NCBI GenBank assembly: GCA_045541475.1
Contig: JAZQJI010000008.1
Location: 16,360-80,359, forward strand
Direction: 5' to 3'
Length of the DNA stretch: 64,000 nt
From: RGIG3077 sp045541475
GTDB taxonomy: Bacteria > Bacillota > Clostridia > Oscillospirales > Ruminococcaceae
In this document: piece by piece, positions 9,396 to 17,479 of the stretch
How the letters are laid out: each line of letters begins with the position of its first letter
Position numbering within the stretch: position 1 is the stretch's first letter
Position numbers and translations under genes: made by a program
Notes under the pieces: model-generated
The model's database searches: none
Told to the model about the DNA's origin: nothing
What the model saw: the letters and a program-made list of their open reading frames with translations, nothing else

Positions 9396-10427
9396 GTGAA
9401 AAAATCGCAAAAGGCTGAAGAAAAAGTAATCGGCAGCGGCATGACAAAAAAGGAAGCCATGAAAATCCGCAAACAGTATATGAACCGCGAAGAGCTTGCT
9501 TACCTGCGCCGCAAACGCGTTTTTGAATGTGTTTGGCCCTTTTTCAGATTCTTCGTATTGCTCGGTCTCGGATTTGTCATTATGTATCCCATCATCTTCA
9601 TGGTGAGCCATGCTTTCCGTGATCCCGGCGATATGAATGACCCCACGGTAATGTGGCTGCCCAGAAATTACACTTTAAGTGTAATGAAGGACACCGCACA
9701 GGTTATGGATTATTGGGAAACACTTAAAACAACGCTTTTCATCAACATTGGCTGTTCGCTTGTTTCAGTATTAAGCTGCTCAATTACAGGCTACGGCTTT
9801 GCAAGATTTAAATTTAAGGGCAAAGGATTTCTCTTTGCAATTGTTGTATTGATGATTCTTGTCCCCACACAGATTGTTATGATGCCGCAGTACGAAATCT
9901 TCAGATTCTGGTTTGCTCCTATTGTAAAGGCAATCAACGGCACAGAGAGAGGTCTTATCGACAATGCTCTCGTAATGTATCTGCCTGCGCTTACAGCAAA
10001 CGGCATCAGAGCAGGTTTGTTCATCTTGATTTTCCGTCAGTTCTTCAAGGGATTGCCTAAGGAGCTTGAAGATGCAGCTTATCTTGATGGTTGCGGACCG
10101 CTGAGAACTTTCGTTCAGATTATGGTTCCCAACGCTGCATCATCTTTCCTCACAGTATTCCTTTTCTCAGTTGTTTGGTACTGGAACGATTACTATGTAA
10201 GTTCCGTATTCTTCAACAACAACCAAACAATTGCGCTTATGCTGAAGAACCTTAGCACGCAGCTTTCACAGAAGCTGTTTGCAACAAGCACAACGCCCGA
10301 CGTAAGACAGATTATTGTTTGGCTTGAAGCAGGTTGCTTGCTTTCAATCACTCCGATACTTGTTATGTACGTATGCTTGCAGAAGTACTTTACAGAAGGT
10401 ATTGAACGAAGCGGTCTTGTTGGCTAA
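9396..10427 (+). CDS. Carbohydrate ABC transporter permease, MalG type (pair 2)
   Basis: A 343-residue permease starting at GTG 9396 behind AAGGGGGG. A charged N-terminal arm of about 45 residues precedes six membrane segments. The EAA-type loop reads LEDAAYLDGCGPLRTFVQIM then VP. It closes the transport cluster and is followed at 10449 by a strong intrinsic terminator. Whether pair 2 uses the solute-binding protein at the window start or one encoded elsewhere cannot be told. Confidence 0.92.
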   Translation: MKKSQKAEEKVIGSGMTKKEAMKIRKQYMNREELAYLRRKRVFECVWPFFRFFVLLGLGFVIMYPIIFMVSHAFRDPGDMNDPTVMWLPRNYTLSVMKDTAQVMDYWETLKTTLFINIGCSLVSVLSCSITGYGFARFKFKGKGFLFAIVVLMILVPTQIVMMPQYEIFRFWFAPIVKAINGTERGLIDNALVMYLPALTANGIRAGLFILIFRQFFKGLPKELEDAAYLDGCGPLRTFVQIMVPNAASSFLTVFLFSVVWYWNDYYVSSVFFNNNQTIALMLKNLSTQLSQKLFATSTTPDVRQIIVWLEAGCLLSITPILVMYVCLQKYFTEGIERSGLVG

Positions 10428-10448
10428 TAAAAACCAGATGCAAAACTT

Positions 10449-10478
10449 AAGCCCTCCCGAATGGGAGGGCTTTTTTGT
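10449..10478 (+). terminator. Intrinsic terminator of the ABC/DUF5696 cluster
   Basis: A 10-bp stem AAGCCCTCCC / GGGAGGGCTT with a GAAT loop runs straight into TTTTTT, 21 bases after the last permease stop. This is a canonical rho-independent terminator for the plus strand. Confidence 0.93.
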
Positions 10479-10510
10479 GTAAGTTTAATTTGATTTTTTC
10501 CATATATTTT

Positions 10511-10550
10511 CGTGATGTAACAAAAACCAATTAGTCAACTGTTACCCGAA
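10511..10550 (+). repeat. 40-bp imperfect direct repeat, copy A
   Basis: This stretch matches 11085-11124 in the same orientation at 33 of 40 positions by hand alignment. The shared core is GTAACAAAAA, then AGTCAACTGT, then CGAA. In both copies a short hairpin with a GTCG-type stem follows within 20 bases (10558-10571 here). The two copies bracket a roughly 530-bp gene-free stretch rich in palindromes. Confidence 0.7.
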
Positions 10551-10557
10551 TTGCTCA

Positions 10558-10693
10558 GCGACAGCAGTCGCCTGCTCACGCCGCATACTGCGGCTTTAGA
10601 GCACCCACTTTCTGTGTCGAAACAGAAAGTGGGCAAAGAGTTCGGTTCTTTTTGAAAAGAAACAAAACTTTATGCACCCAATCCGCTACCGCT
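10558..10693 (+). repeat. Composite four-hairpin dispersed repeat, copy 1
   Basis: Four hairpins lie in a row. H1 is GCGAC/GTCGC with loop AGCA (10558-10571). H2 is GCCGCA/TGCGGC with loop TAC (10580-10594). H3 is a 12-bp perfect stem CCCACTTTCTGT/ACAGAAAGTGGG with loop GTCGAA (10604-10633). H4 is TTCTTT/AAAGAA (10646-10661). The same order and spacing recur at 63858-64000, with H3 almost unchanged and H1 and H2 changed in sequence but still paired. It contains no ORF and lies downstream of the ABC cluster terminator. It could be a non-autonomous mobile palindromic element, a REP-like element or a structured RNA. Confidence 0.85.
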
Positions 10694-10836
10694 CAAACAG
10701 GTGAAATGATCTTTCAGACCATTTCAAACTCGCGGCTTAACGCTGTGCCGCCTATAATGTTTTTTGTTAACTCTCCCATTATACCATATCTGTCGGCGTT
10801 CCTTTAACTTAACTTGTGCATTTGCGTTGACTCTCA

Positions 10837-10854
10837 GGCGGATATTTATCCGCC
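10837..10854. repeat. Short perfect inverted repeat in the island
   Basis: GGCGGATA and TATCCGCC are separated by TT, so the element is symmetrical on both strands. It has no adjacent gene and is one of several palindromes in this island. Confidence 0.7.
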
Positions 10855-10973
10855 CTGCTTCGTTGTCTAAATCTGATTTAAATTTCGAGCAACTGAAAAT
10901 TCAAAAGAGTTTTTGATATGTTTACAGCAACCCAAATGTGAGGATGGGGATAAGGCAAAGGGGGTTGATAAGG

Positions 10974-11044
10974 GGGAAAAACTTAAGGGGAAGGGGAGAT
11001 AAACGCTCGCAAGCGTTTCCTTCCCTTCCCCTTGTGGTTTTCCC
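10974..11044. repeat. 71-base long imperfect hairpin
   Basis: The centre is AAACGCT/AGCGTTT with loop CGCA (11001-11018). Outside it, the G/A-rich left arm 10985-10997 pairs with the C/T-rich right arm 11022-11033 (12 pairs, one bulged G). Further out GGGAAAA (10974-10980) pairs with TTTTCCC (11038-11044). About 27 of 30 possible pairs form. No T-run typical of a terminator follows on either side. It may be a palindromic interspersed element. Confidence 0.75.
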
Positions 11045-11084
11045 ACTTAATGATTACTTAAGGGTGATTAATTCGTCATATTGT

Positions 11085-11124
11085 CGTGCCGTAACAAAAA
11101 TAAATCAGTCAACTGTAACTCGAA
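11085..11124 (+). repeat. 40-bp imperfect direct repeat, copy B
   Basis: The second copy of the repeat at 10511-10550, 574 bp downstream in the same orientation and followed by the hairpin GTCGGG/CCCGAC at 11133-11148. See copy A for the comparison. Confidence 0.7.
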
Positions 11125-11187
11125 AATGCGCTGTCGGGCGCACCCGACCTCAGCGGCGAGCACGCGCACGCACCGAGCACGCCGCCC

Positions 11188-12282
11188 TTAAACATTAAAG
11201 CGGAACAGAACGATATCGCCGTCCTGCATAACGTATTCCTTGCCCTCAAGTCTTACAAGACCTTTTTCCTTGGCAACTGCCATTGTGCCACATTCCATAA
11301 GATCATCAAATGAAACAACTTCGGCACGAATAAAGCCTTTTTCAAAATCAGTGTGGATTTTGCCTGCCGCCTGCGGTGCCTTTGTACCTTTTTTGATAGT
11401 CCATGCACGTACTTCTGGCTGACCTGCCGTTAAGAAAGACATCAACCCAAGCAGAGAATAGCCTTCCTTTATAATTCTGCCAAGACCTGACTCGGTAAGT
11501 CCCATTTCTGCAAGAAATTCTGCCTTATCCTCGTCGTCCATGTCAGAAAGCTCGGCTTCAATTTCGGCGCAAATCGGCAAAACTGCGGATTTTTCAGCCA
11601 TAGCAATTTCTTTAACCTGTGCGTAGTATTTGTTATCATCAAGATTTTCAGCAAAATCGCTTTCGCTTAAGTTTGCAGCGTATATAATGGGCTTGTTGGA
11701 GAGCAACGGAGTATCGCTCATCATTTCAAGCTCTTCTTCAGAAAAATCGTAGCTTCTTGCGCTGTTGCCGTTTTCAAGATGATTTTTCAGCTTTTCAAAA
11801 AATTCAGCCTCGGCAAGATATTTTCTGTCGCCTTTAGCAGCCTTTTGTGCTCTGCCTATGCGGCGTTCAAGAATTTCAATATCAGAGAAAATCAATTCAA
11901 GATTAATCGTTTCAATATCTCTTGCAGGATTAATGTTGCCATCAACGTGCACAATGTTGGTATCTTCAAAGCAGCGCACAACGTGGATTATAGCGTCTAC
12001 TTCACGGATATCACCCAAAAACTTGTTGCCAAGACCTTCACCCTTGCTTGCGCCCTTTACAAGACCTGCAATGTCAACAAATTCCAACGTTGCGGGGGTA
12101 AACTTTGCGGGATTATACATTTCTTTCAAAGCGTCAAGTCGCTCATCGGGAACGCTTACAACGCCAACGTTTTTTTCAATTGTGCAAAAGGGGTAGTTTG
12201 CAGCGCCTGCACCTGCGTTTGTCAATGCGTTAAAAAGTGTGCTTTTGCCAACATTTGGCAAGCCAACCATACCTAATTTCAT
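11188..12282 (-). CDS. ychF: Ribosome-associated ATPase YchF (Obg family)
   Basis: A 364-residue cytoplasmic P-loop protein of the usual YchF length. The G1 motif GLPNVGKSTLFNAL is at residues 6-19. The switch region (CTIEKNVGVVSVPDERL) and the G3-like DIAGLVKGASKGEGLGNKFL are present. The nucleotide-specificity motif is NLSE where GTPases have NKxD, which in this family goes with ATP preference. A central helical hairpin and a C-terminal TGS domain (residues ~275-360) follow. The gene is monocistronic and transcribed away from the SGNH gene. Its own promoter is at 12329-12357 on the minus strand. Confidence 0.97.
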   Translation of the reverse strand: MKLGMVGLPNVGKSTLFNALTNAGAGAANYPFCTIEKNVGVVSVPDERLDALKEMYNPAKFTPATLEFVDIAGLVKGASKGEGLGNKFLGDIREVDAIIHVVRCFEDTNIVHVDGNINPARDIETINLELIFSDIEILERRIGRAQKAAKGDRKYLAEAEFFEKLKNHLENGNSARSYDFSEEELEMMSDTPLLSNKPIIYAANLSESDFAENLDDNKYYAQVKEIAMAEKSAVLPICAEIEAELSDMDDEDKAEFLAEMGLTESGLGRIIKEGYSLLGLMSFLTAGQPEVRAWTIKKGTKAPQAAGKIHTDFEKGFIRAEVVSFDDLMECGTMAVAKEKGLVRLEGKEYVMQDGDIVLFRFNV

Positions 12283-12328
12283 TTTGAATTTGCCGTCCTT
12301 TTTATCATGATTAAATTTACTGTACTAT

Positions 12329-12357
12329 ATAATACCACAAATCGTTTCAATTTGCAA
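12329..12357 (-). promoter_or_regulatory. Promoter of ychF
   Basis: Read on the minus strand: TTGCAA (12357-12352), a 17-bp spacer ending TGTGG, then TATTAT (12334-12329). The ychF start lies 47 bases downstream. The -16 TGTG element and the TTGCAA -35 box match those at 28456, 33715, 33789 and 56478. Confidence 0.8.
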
Positions 12358-12362
12358 TATCC

Positions 12363-12391
12363 TTGACAAAAACTCGATATTGAAATATAAT
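12363..12391 (+). promoter_or_regulatory. Consensus promoter of the SGNH-recG-PrsW-subtilase operon
   Basis: TTGACA (12363-12368), 17-bp spacer, TATAAT (12386-12391): a perfect SigA consensus. The start codon of the lipoprotein gene is 39 bases downstream. It is divergent from, and nearly back to back with, the ychF promoter. Confidence 0.9.
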
Positions 12392-12429
12392 TATTATGTA
12401 TAATAATATCTAAATCGGGGTGTATTTTT

Positions 12430-13635
12430 ATGAAAATCTTCAAAAAAATTCTTTCTATAACTCTATCACTAACACTTTCACTATCCGTTTTGGGCGGCTG
12501 TAATTCAAAAACCGAAAGCTCTGAAGCACCAAAAGACCCTTACGCAAACATGACGCAGGAAGAAGCGAGAATTGCGCGTTCCTATATATCCGGCGGAAAT
12601 ACATATCGTTTGCAAAAGGCTGTTGATAAGGCTCAATCGGGGCAGGATGTAACCATAGCATATATCGGCGGTTCAATTACCGAAGGTATAGGCGCCAATG
12701 CCGAAACTTGTTACGCTGCACTTTCTGCAAAGCAGTTTGAGCAGGATTACTGCGTAAATTCAAGCGTGAATTTTGTTAACGCAGGTATGAGCGGTACACC
12801 TTCCATAATTGGCTGTGCAAGGGTTCAGCGCGACGTAACACCGCATAACCCCGACATTGTTTTTGTTGAGTTTGCTGTAAACGACGGCACCGAAACCGAA
12901 ATGAAAAAAGGATACGAAAGCCTTTTGCGCACGCTATTAAATCTTGAAAGTCAGCCTGCTGTAATTTTGCTGTTTAATATAACCGAGGACGGACACACCT
13001 GCAAGGAACACATGAGCGAGATAGGCGCTTATTACGATTTGGGCATGATTTCTGCGGCAGATACCTTAAAGCATGAATTTGACGCAGGCACTATGAAGTG
13101 GAGCGATTATTCCGACGATTCTTCGCACCCCAACGCTTTTGGTCATCAGCTTTTGGCAGATTTTATAAAATATTACTACACAACCGCTTTAAAAGATAGC
13201 GCTGACGAAGGCTACACCATGCCCGAAAGCGTAATATACGGTAACGGATTTGAAAACTGCGTTTACATTGACGCACAGAATATTGAAGCGGAGAGCTTTG
13301 GCTCGTTTGTACCTGCGTTTACAATGTCGCAGTTCCCCAATGGTGTTGCAAACGCAAAGGACGGCACAAATGAAGCGTTGAAATTCAGTTTAGAGTGCAA
13401 GAGCATTATTTTCATCTACAAGCAAACAGCCGTAGACCCCTGGGGCAATGCACAGCTTAGCGTTAACGGAATTACCGAAACCGTTTTGATGGGCAAAATG
13501 TCGGGCGGTTGGGGCGGCCCTGCATATTACGCTCTTGAAGGCACGCAGACTCAGAATTACGATATTGAAATAAAAATGGTTGAGTCTTCTATCGACAAAA
13601 CATTTGAGCTTGTAGCTATCGGAGTTGTGTATTAA
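12430..13635 (+). CDS. SGNH/GDSL-family hydrolase lipoprotein
   Basis: A 401-residue secreted lipoprotein. The signal peptide ends in lipobox LGGC (Cys at about residue 24). SGNH block I reads IAYIGGSITEGIGANAE (about 76-92) with GGS in place of GDS. Block II has the NAGMSGTPS glycine, block III VEFAVNDGTE with its Asn, and block V DSSHPNAFGH with the Asp/His pair (about 234-243). The C-terminal ~140 residues look like a beta-rich domain. Enzymes of this type deacylate esters, often on glycans or lipids; the substrate here is unknown. It is the first gene after a consensus promoter and is followed 2 bases later by a small membrane protein. Confidence 0.85.
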   Translation: MKIFKKILSITLSLTLSLSVLGGCNSKTESSEAPKDPYANMTQEEARIARSYISGGNTYRLQKAVDKAQSGQDVTIAYIGGSITEGIGANAETCYAALSAKQFEQDYCVNSSVNFVNAGMSGTPSIIGCARVQRDVTPHNPDIVFVEFAVNDGTETEMKKGYESLLRTLLNLESQPAVILLFNITEDGHTCKEHMSEIGAYYDLGMISAADTLKHEFDAGTMKWSDYSDDSSHPNAFGHQLLADFIKYYYTTALKDSADEGYTMPESVIYGNGFENCVYIDAQNIEAESFGSFVPAFTMSQFPNGVANAKDGTNEALKFSLECKSIIFIYKQTAVDPWGNAQLSVNGITETVLMGKMSGGWGGPAYYALEGTQTQNYDIEIKMVESSIDKTFELVAIGVVY

Positions 13636-13637
13636 TC

Positions 13638-14201
13638 ATGAGTATTTTTACAGAAACATCGTTTGAAGAACCCAATCATGAGCATTATTTTAAATGCTTG
13701 CAGTTAAAACGACGCCTTGATATTATTTTTAAGATTGTAGGCATAATTGTTGTTGTGCCGTGTATACTTTTGGGAGCTGAAAACTTTTTTGTAACCTTCC
13801 TCGGCTCGTTTGGCGGCGGCGGTGTTGTGTACGGCATTATCGGCTCGCTTGCAATGCTTGCCGCAGGCGGACTTACAGCTTACGCCTTTACGGAAAAGAG
13901 CATAAAGCTATGTGTTTTGGGTGTTTTGTTGCATTTGTTTTGCGCAACAATGGGCTTTGCCTTTGTAAGTGTGCTTTTTGCCGTGTTAACCATGGCGATG
14001 TGCGCTTGCTGCAAGGTTTACAACGCTTTGCAAAATACTGAAGGGTACCCTTATTTCAGCGCAAGGCAGATGGAAGAGGAAAAGAAAAAACATAAGGAAA
14101 AGCTTGATGAACGCACGTTGCGTCTTATGCGTGAGCGTGATAAACAAAACGATGTTGGCGAAGATATGCCTACGATAAATTTTTCCGATATTGAAGATTA
14201 A
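13638..14201 (+). CDS. Small polytopic membrane protein of unknown function
   Basis: 187 residues and no family recognised. A charged N-terminus of about 28 residues is followed by three or four hydrophobic helices (about 29-125) rich in Gly, Ala and Cys, then a cytoplasmic tail with the charged cluster MEEEKKKHKEKLDERTLRL. The start is 2 bases after the SGNH gene and recG begins 20 bases later. Translational coupling with the lipoprotein is plausible, but nothing points to a specific role. Confidence 0.75.
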   Translation: MSIFTETSFEEPNHEHYFKCLQLKRRLDIIFKIVGIIVVVPCILLGAENFFVTFLGSFGGGGVVYGIIGSLAMLAAGGLTAYAFTEKSIKLCVLGVLLHLFCATMGFAFVSVLFAVLTMAMCACCKVYNALQNTEGYPYFSARQMEEEKKKHKEKLDERTLRLMRERDKQNDVGEDMPTINFSDIED

Positions 14202-14221
14202 TCATCTTTTGCGGAGGTTTT

Positions 14222-16258
14222 ATGAACGAAACGGCAAGACCGATTACATATTTAAAAGGTGTTGGACCAAAAAAGGCGGCACTTTATGAAAAATTGAATA
14301 TTTATTCCGTTCTTGATTTGCTGTATCATTTCCCCCGCGGTTATGTTGATTTTACAAGTCCGATTTCGCTTGATGCAGCAGAAAACGGAACTGTTGCCGT
14401 TGTGGAGGCCGTTGTTGTAAAAAAACTGCCCGTTGCGAGAATTAGACGGGATTTTTGCATTTACAAAGCGTGCGCAAAGGATGTTAACAGCCGGTGTGAT
14501 TTGCTTATAACTTTTTTTAATCAGCCCTATGCCTTTGATAATATTGAAGAAAACGAAACTTATCTTTTTTACGGTAAAATCACGGGTGATTTTTTAAAGC
14601 GCGAGATGAATTCTCCCCAGATAATAAAACGCAGTGCAAAAAATCTTATTCTGCCTAATTATCCGTTAACGGCAAATCTTTCTGTAAAAATGCTGCGTGC
14701 AAATATGCAAACGGCGCTTGATTTGATTGATGATGAGAATATTGAAACCTTGAGCGAAGAATATCTGCAAAAATATGATTTGTGCAGTTTGAAATGGGCA
14801 TTGCAGAATATTCATTTCCCCCAAAATATAAGTGATGCCGAAAAAGCACAGCGCCGCCTTGCGTTTGAAGAGCTTTTGTGTGTTTCGTTAGGACTTGCAA
14901 TGTTCAAAACAAAGCGCAAGCATTACAGCGGTTGTGCCATGCACGGCGTTGATATGGGCGAATTTTTTGCAGGTCTGCCGTTTGAAATGACAGATTCACA
15001 AAAAAACGCAGTTTTTGATATTGTTGGTGATATGCAAAAAGGTACCGCTATGAACCGTCTTTTGCAGGGCGATGTCGGCAGCGGCAAAACCGCAGTTGCG
15101 GCGGCGGCTTGCTATTTTGCGCATAAAAACGGATTTCAGAGCGCTTTGATGGCACCTACGGAGATACTTGCAAATCAGCATTACAACACCTTAAAAGGCT
15201 TTTTAGAGCCATTAGGCGTTAAAGTGTGTTTGCTTACGGGCGCACTTAGCACAAAGGATAAAAAATCAGTAAAGGAAAGTCTGCTTACAGGTGAGAGCAG
15301 TGTTGCCGTAGGCACGCATGCGCTTATCAGCGATAATACCGAATTTGAGAGGTTAGGTCTTGTTATTACTGATGAACAGCACCGTTTTGGCGTTAAACAG
15401 CGCAGTAAGCTCAGCCAAAAGGGTGAGCATCCGCATAATTTGTTTATGTCGGCAACACCAATACCCAGAACCCTTTCGCTGATTATCTACGGCGACCTTG
15501 ATATTTCGCTTATCACCCAGATGCCCAAGGGAAGAAGCGAGATTGAAACCTACGCAGTTACGGGCAAAATGCGAGAGAGAGTTTACGGGTTTATCAAGAA
15601 AGAGCTTGACTTAAAACGACGTGCATATATTGTTTGCCCGATGATTGAAGATAACGATACGGATCTGGAGTCTGTTTGCGAGTACGCAGAAAGCATTAAA
15701 AAAGGCGCATTTGCCGATTACAATGTGGGCTTGCTGCACGGCAAAATGAGTGCGGTGCAAAAGCAAGCGGTTATGAATGATTTTAAAAACGGCACAATCG
15801 ACGTGCTTGTTTGCACAACCGTTGTTGAAGTTGGTGTTGATGTGCCGCAGGCAACCGTTATGTTGATAGAAAACGCTGAACGCTTTGGCTTGTCGCAGTT
15901 GCATCAGCTAAGGGGAAGAGTTGGCAGAGGACAGTATAAATCAAGCTGTATTCTGATAACGGATAGCAAATCACAAGATGCGATTGAGCGTGTTAAAATT
16001 TTAAGCAGATTGAAGGACGGTTTTAAAATATCAGAAGAGGATTTGCGCTTGCGCGGTCCGGGCGACTTTTTTGGTACGCGTCAGCACGGCTTGCCGGAAT
16101 TAAAAATCGCTTCGCTTATTGGAGATACCGAGCTTATTGCAATGGCTCAAAGCTGTGCGCAGGATATAATATCCGCCGATGCGTTTTTGCTTAGTAATGA
16201 AAATTGCAGGCTGAAAAATGAAGTTGTGCGGCTTTTTGATAAAAATATCAGCGCATAA
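14222..16258 (+). CDS. recG: ATP-dependent DNA helicase RecG
   Basis: 678 residues, the usual RecG length. An N-terminal helix-hairpin motif (LKGVGPKKAALYEKLNI) precedes the OB-fold wedge domain that reads branched DNA. Helicase motif I is LLQGDVGSGKTAVAAA (about residues 280-295), motif II is DEQH with RFG following, motif III is MSATPIPRTL, and motif VI is QLRGRVGRG. The C-terminal TRG segment (LKDGFKISEEDLRLRGPGDFFGTRQHG) couples ATP use to fork movement. It regresses stalled forks and processes recombination intermediates. The start is set by the SD GCGGAGG 7 bases upstream. Confidence 0.97.
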   Translation: MNETARPITYLKGVGPKKAALYEKLNIYSVLDLLYHFPRGYVDFTSPISLDAAENGTVAVVEAVVVKKLPVARIRRDFCIYKACAKDVNSRCDLLITFFNQPYAFDNIEENETYLFYGKITGDFLKREMNSPQIIKRSAKNLILPNYPLTANLSVKMLRANMQTALDLIDDENIETLSEEYLQKYDLCSLKWALQNIHFPQNISDAEKAQRRLAFEELLCVSLGLAMFKTKRKHYSGCAMHGVDMGEFFAGLPFEMTDSQKNAVFDIVGDMQKGTAMNRLLQGDVGSGKTAVAAAACYFAHKNGFQSALMAPTEILANQHYNTLKGFLEPLGVKVCLLTGALSTKDKKSVKESLLTGESSVAVGTHALISDNTEFERLGLVITDEQHRFGVKQRSKLSQKGEHPHNLFMSATPIPRTLSLIIYGDLDISLITQMPKGRSEIETYAVTGKMRERVYGFIKKELDLKRRAYIVCPMIEDNDTDLESVCEYAESIKKGAFADYNVGLLHGKMSAVQKQAVMNDFKNGTIDVLVCTTVVEVGVDVPQATVMLIENAERFGLSQLHQLRGRVGRGQYKSSCILITDSKSQDAIERVKILSRLKDGFKISEEDLRLRGPGDFFGTRQHGLPELKIASLIGDTELIAMAQSCAQDIISADAFLLSNENCRLKNEVVRLFDKNISA

Positions 16259-16296
16259 ACTGTATAATAAATATTAATATATACAAGGAGTAATAT

Positions 16297-17457
16297 ATGT
16301 CGGGACTGACAGCACTTGCTGCCGCACCTGCGGTTTATCTTTTATTTTTAATTTACAAGCTTGATAAAAAGGAAAAAGAGCCGTTTGGCTTTTTGGTAAA
16401 GCTTGTTGCCTTTGGGGCAGTTACCATAATACCTGCGTGTGTTATGGAAATTTTTGGCGAAGATATACTCTTGATGTTTTTTGAAGAGGGAGATGTGCTT
16501 ACAACGGCGTTGTATTACACAATTGTTGTTGCAGGTTCTGAAGAGCTTGTTAAATTTTTGGCGCTGTTTTGGGCAACGTGGAACAAGCCTTCATTCAATT
16601 GCCGTTTTGATGGCGTTGTGTATGCGGTTTTTGTATCCTTAGGGTTTGCCCTGCTTGAAAATATTCTGTATGTTGTGCAGTATGGCGCAGGCACGGGTAT
16701 TTTGCGTGCGCTTACAGCTGTGCCGCTGCATTGCGCCGCAGGCATTTATATGGGCGAATTTTACGGAAATGCAAAAAAATGCGCCAACTGTGATGATGCA
16801 AAAAATCGCCGCGCAAATCTGCTAAAGGCATATTTTGTGCCCGTTTTGCTGCACGGCGTTTATGATACGCTTTGCTCACTTGATTATGACGGAGCGGTTG
16901 CTGTTTTCCTCTTGTTTGTTGTTGCAATGTATGTAATTACAATCGCAAACGTGCGTAAGTATGCTAAAAACGATGAATTTATCGGCAACAACAAGGATGC
17001 AACATTTTCATACGTTGCATCTTACAACGGTAATAATCCGTGCATTAATATGTACTATTGCGTAAACCGCGTTAAGAATGAGCTTGCAAAAACAAACGTT
17101 TATCTCGAAAAAGCGCATGGAAATCTTGTTGATTCGATGCTGGATTTAAATCACATTGACAACAATGTTCCCAAAATTCAGCTTGTGGGAACTAATGCCA
17201 GATTGTTTATGATGGAAAACGGAACGCTGACGCAGAATTATTTTACAAATTCATGTGATGACGTTATATTTTATATGCTTGATTATACCCTTGGCGTGAT
17301 TTCTACAAGCATTGCTTCAAACGCACACAATCAGGCGCTTTTGTATCAAATAAAGTCTGAAAGCTTTGCGAGAATAGGCGGCTGTTATGATTACTGGCAC
17401 AAATGCGGACGAAACATTTTTAATATGAGCGCTCAAAACAATATGAATTACAGATGA
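16297..17457 (+). CDS. PrsW-type intramembrane metalloprotease family protein
   Basis: 386 residues with an N-terminal polytopic domain of about 220 residues. The PrsW hallmarks are present: KKEKEPFGFLV after the first helix, the EELVKFLALFW motif with the two catalytic Glu, FDGVVYAVFVSLGFALLENILYV, and the His-bearing HCAAGIYMGEFYG and LLHGVYDTLC helices. A soluble tail of about 165 residues follows and is not typical of the family. In Bacillus, PrsW clips an anti-sigma factor; no sigma/anti-sigma pair is nearby here, so the substrate is open. The start ATG follows AAGGAG, and the gene is 22 bases ahead of the subtilase. Confidence 0.88.
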   Translation: MSGLTALAAAPAVYLLFLIYKLDKKEKEPFGFLVKLVAFGAVTIIPACVMEIFGEDILLMFFEEGDVLTTALYYTIVVAGSEELVKFLALFWATWNKPSFNCRFDGVVYAVFVSLGFALLENILYVVQYGAGTGILRALTAVPLHCAAGIYMGEFYGNAKKCANCDDAKNRRANLLKAYFVPVLLHGVYDTLCSLDYDGAVAVFLLFVVAMYVITIANVRKYAKNDEFIGNNKDATFSYVASYNGNNPCINMYYCVNRVKNELAKTNVYLEKAHGNLVDSMLDLNHIDNNVPKIQLVGTNARLFMMENGTLTQNYFTNSCDDVIFYMLDYTLGVISTSIASNAHNQALLYQIKSESFARIGGCYDYWHKCGRNIFNMSAQNNMNYR

Positions 17458-17479
17458 TTTCCGAAAGGGGTAATTTGTT

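Larger units (their letters stand above)
10428..11187. other. Gene-free intergenic island rich in palindromes
   Basis: About 760 bases between the ABC cluster and the tail of ychF hold no supported gene. Contents in order: terminator (10449-10478), direct repeat A (10511-10550), the four-hairpin composite repeat (10558-10693), hairpin GAAATG/CATTTC (10703-10725), hairpin GGCGGATA/TATCCGCC (10837-10854), a 71-base long imperfect hairpin (10974-11044), direct repeat B (11085-11124) and hairpin GTCGGG/CCCGAC (11133-11148). An 86-codon open frame at 10938-11198 runs through these palindromes and was rejected. Confidence 0.8.

Noticed and set aside
10938..11198. 86-codon plus-strand open frame in the palindrome island
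   Set aside because: It runs through the long hairpin and direct repeat B, has Arg-rich, low-complexity content caused by the repeats, and overlaps the 3' end of ychF.
11779..12276. 165-codon plus-strand frame opposite ychF
   Set aside because: Cys/Asn-rich shadow of a well-conserved gene on the other strand.
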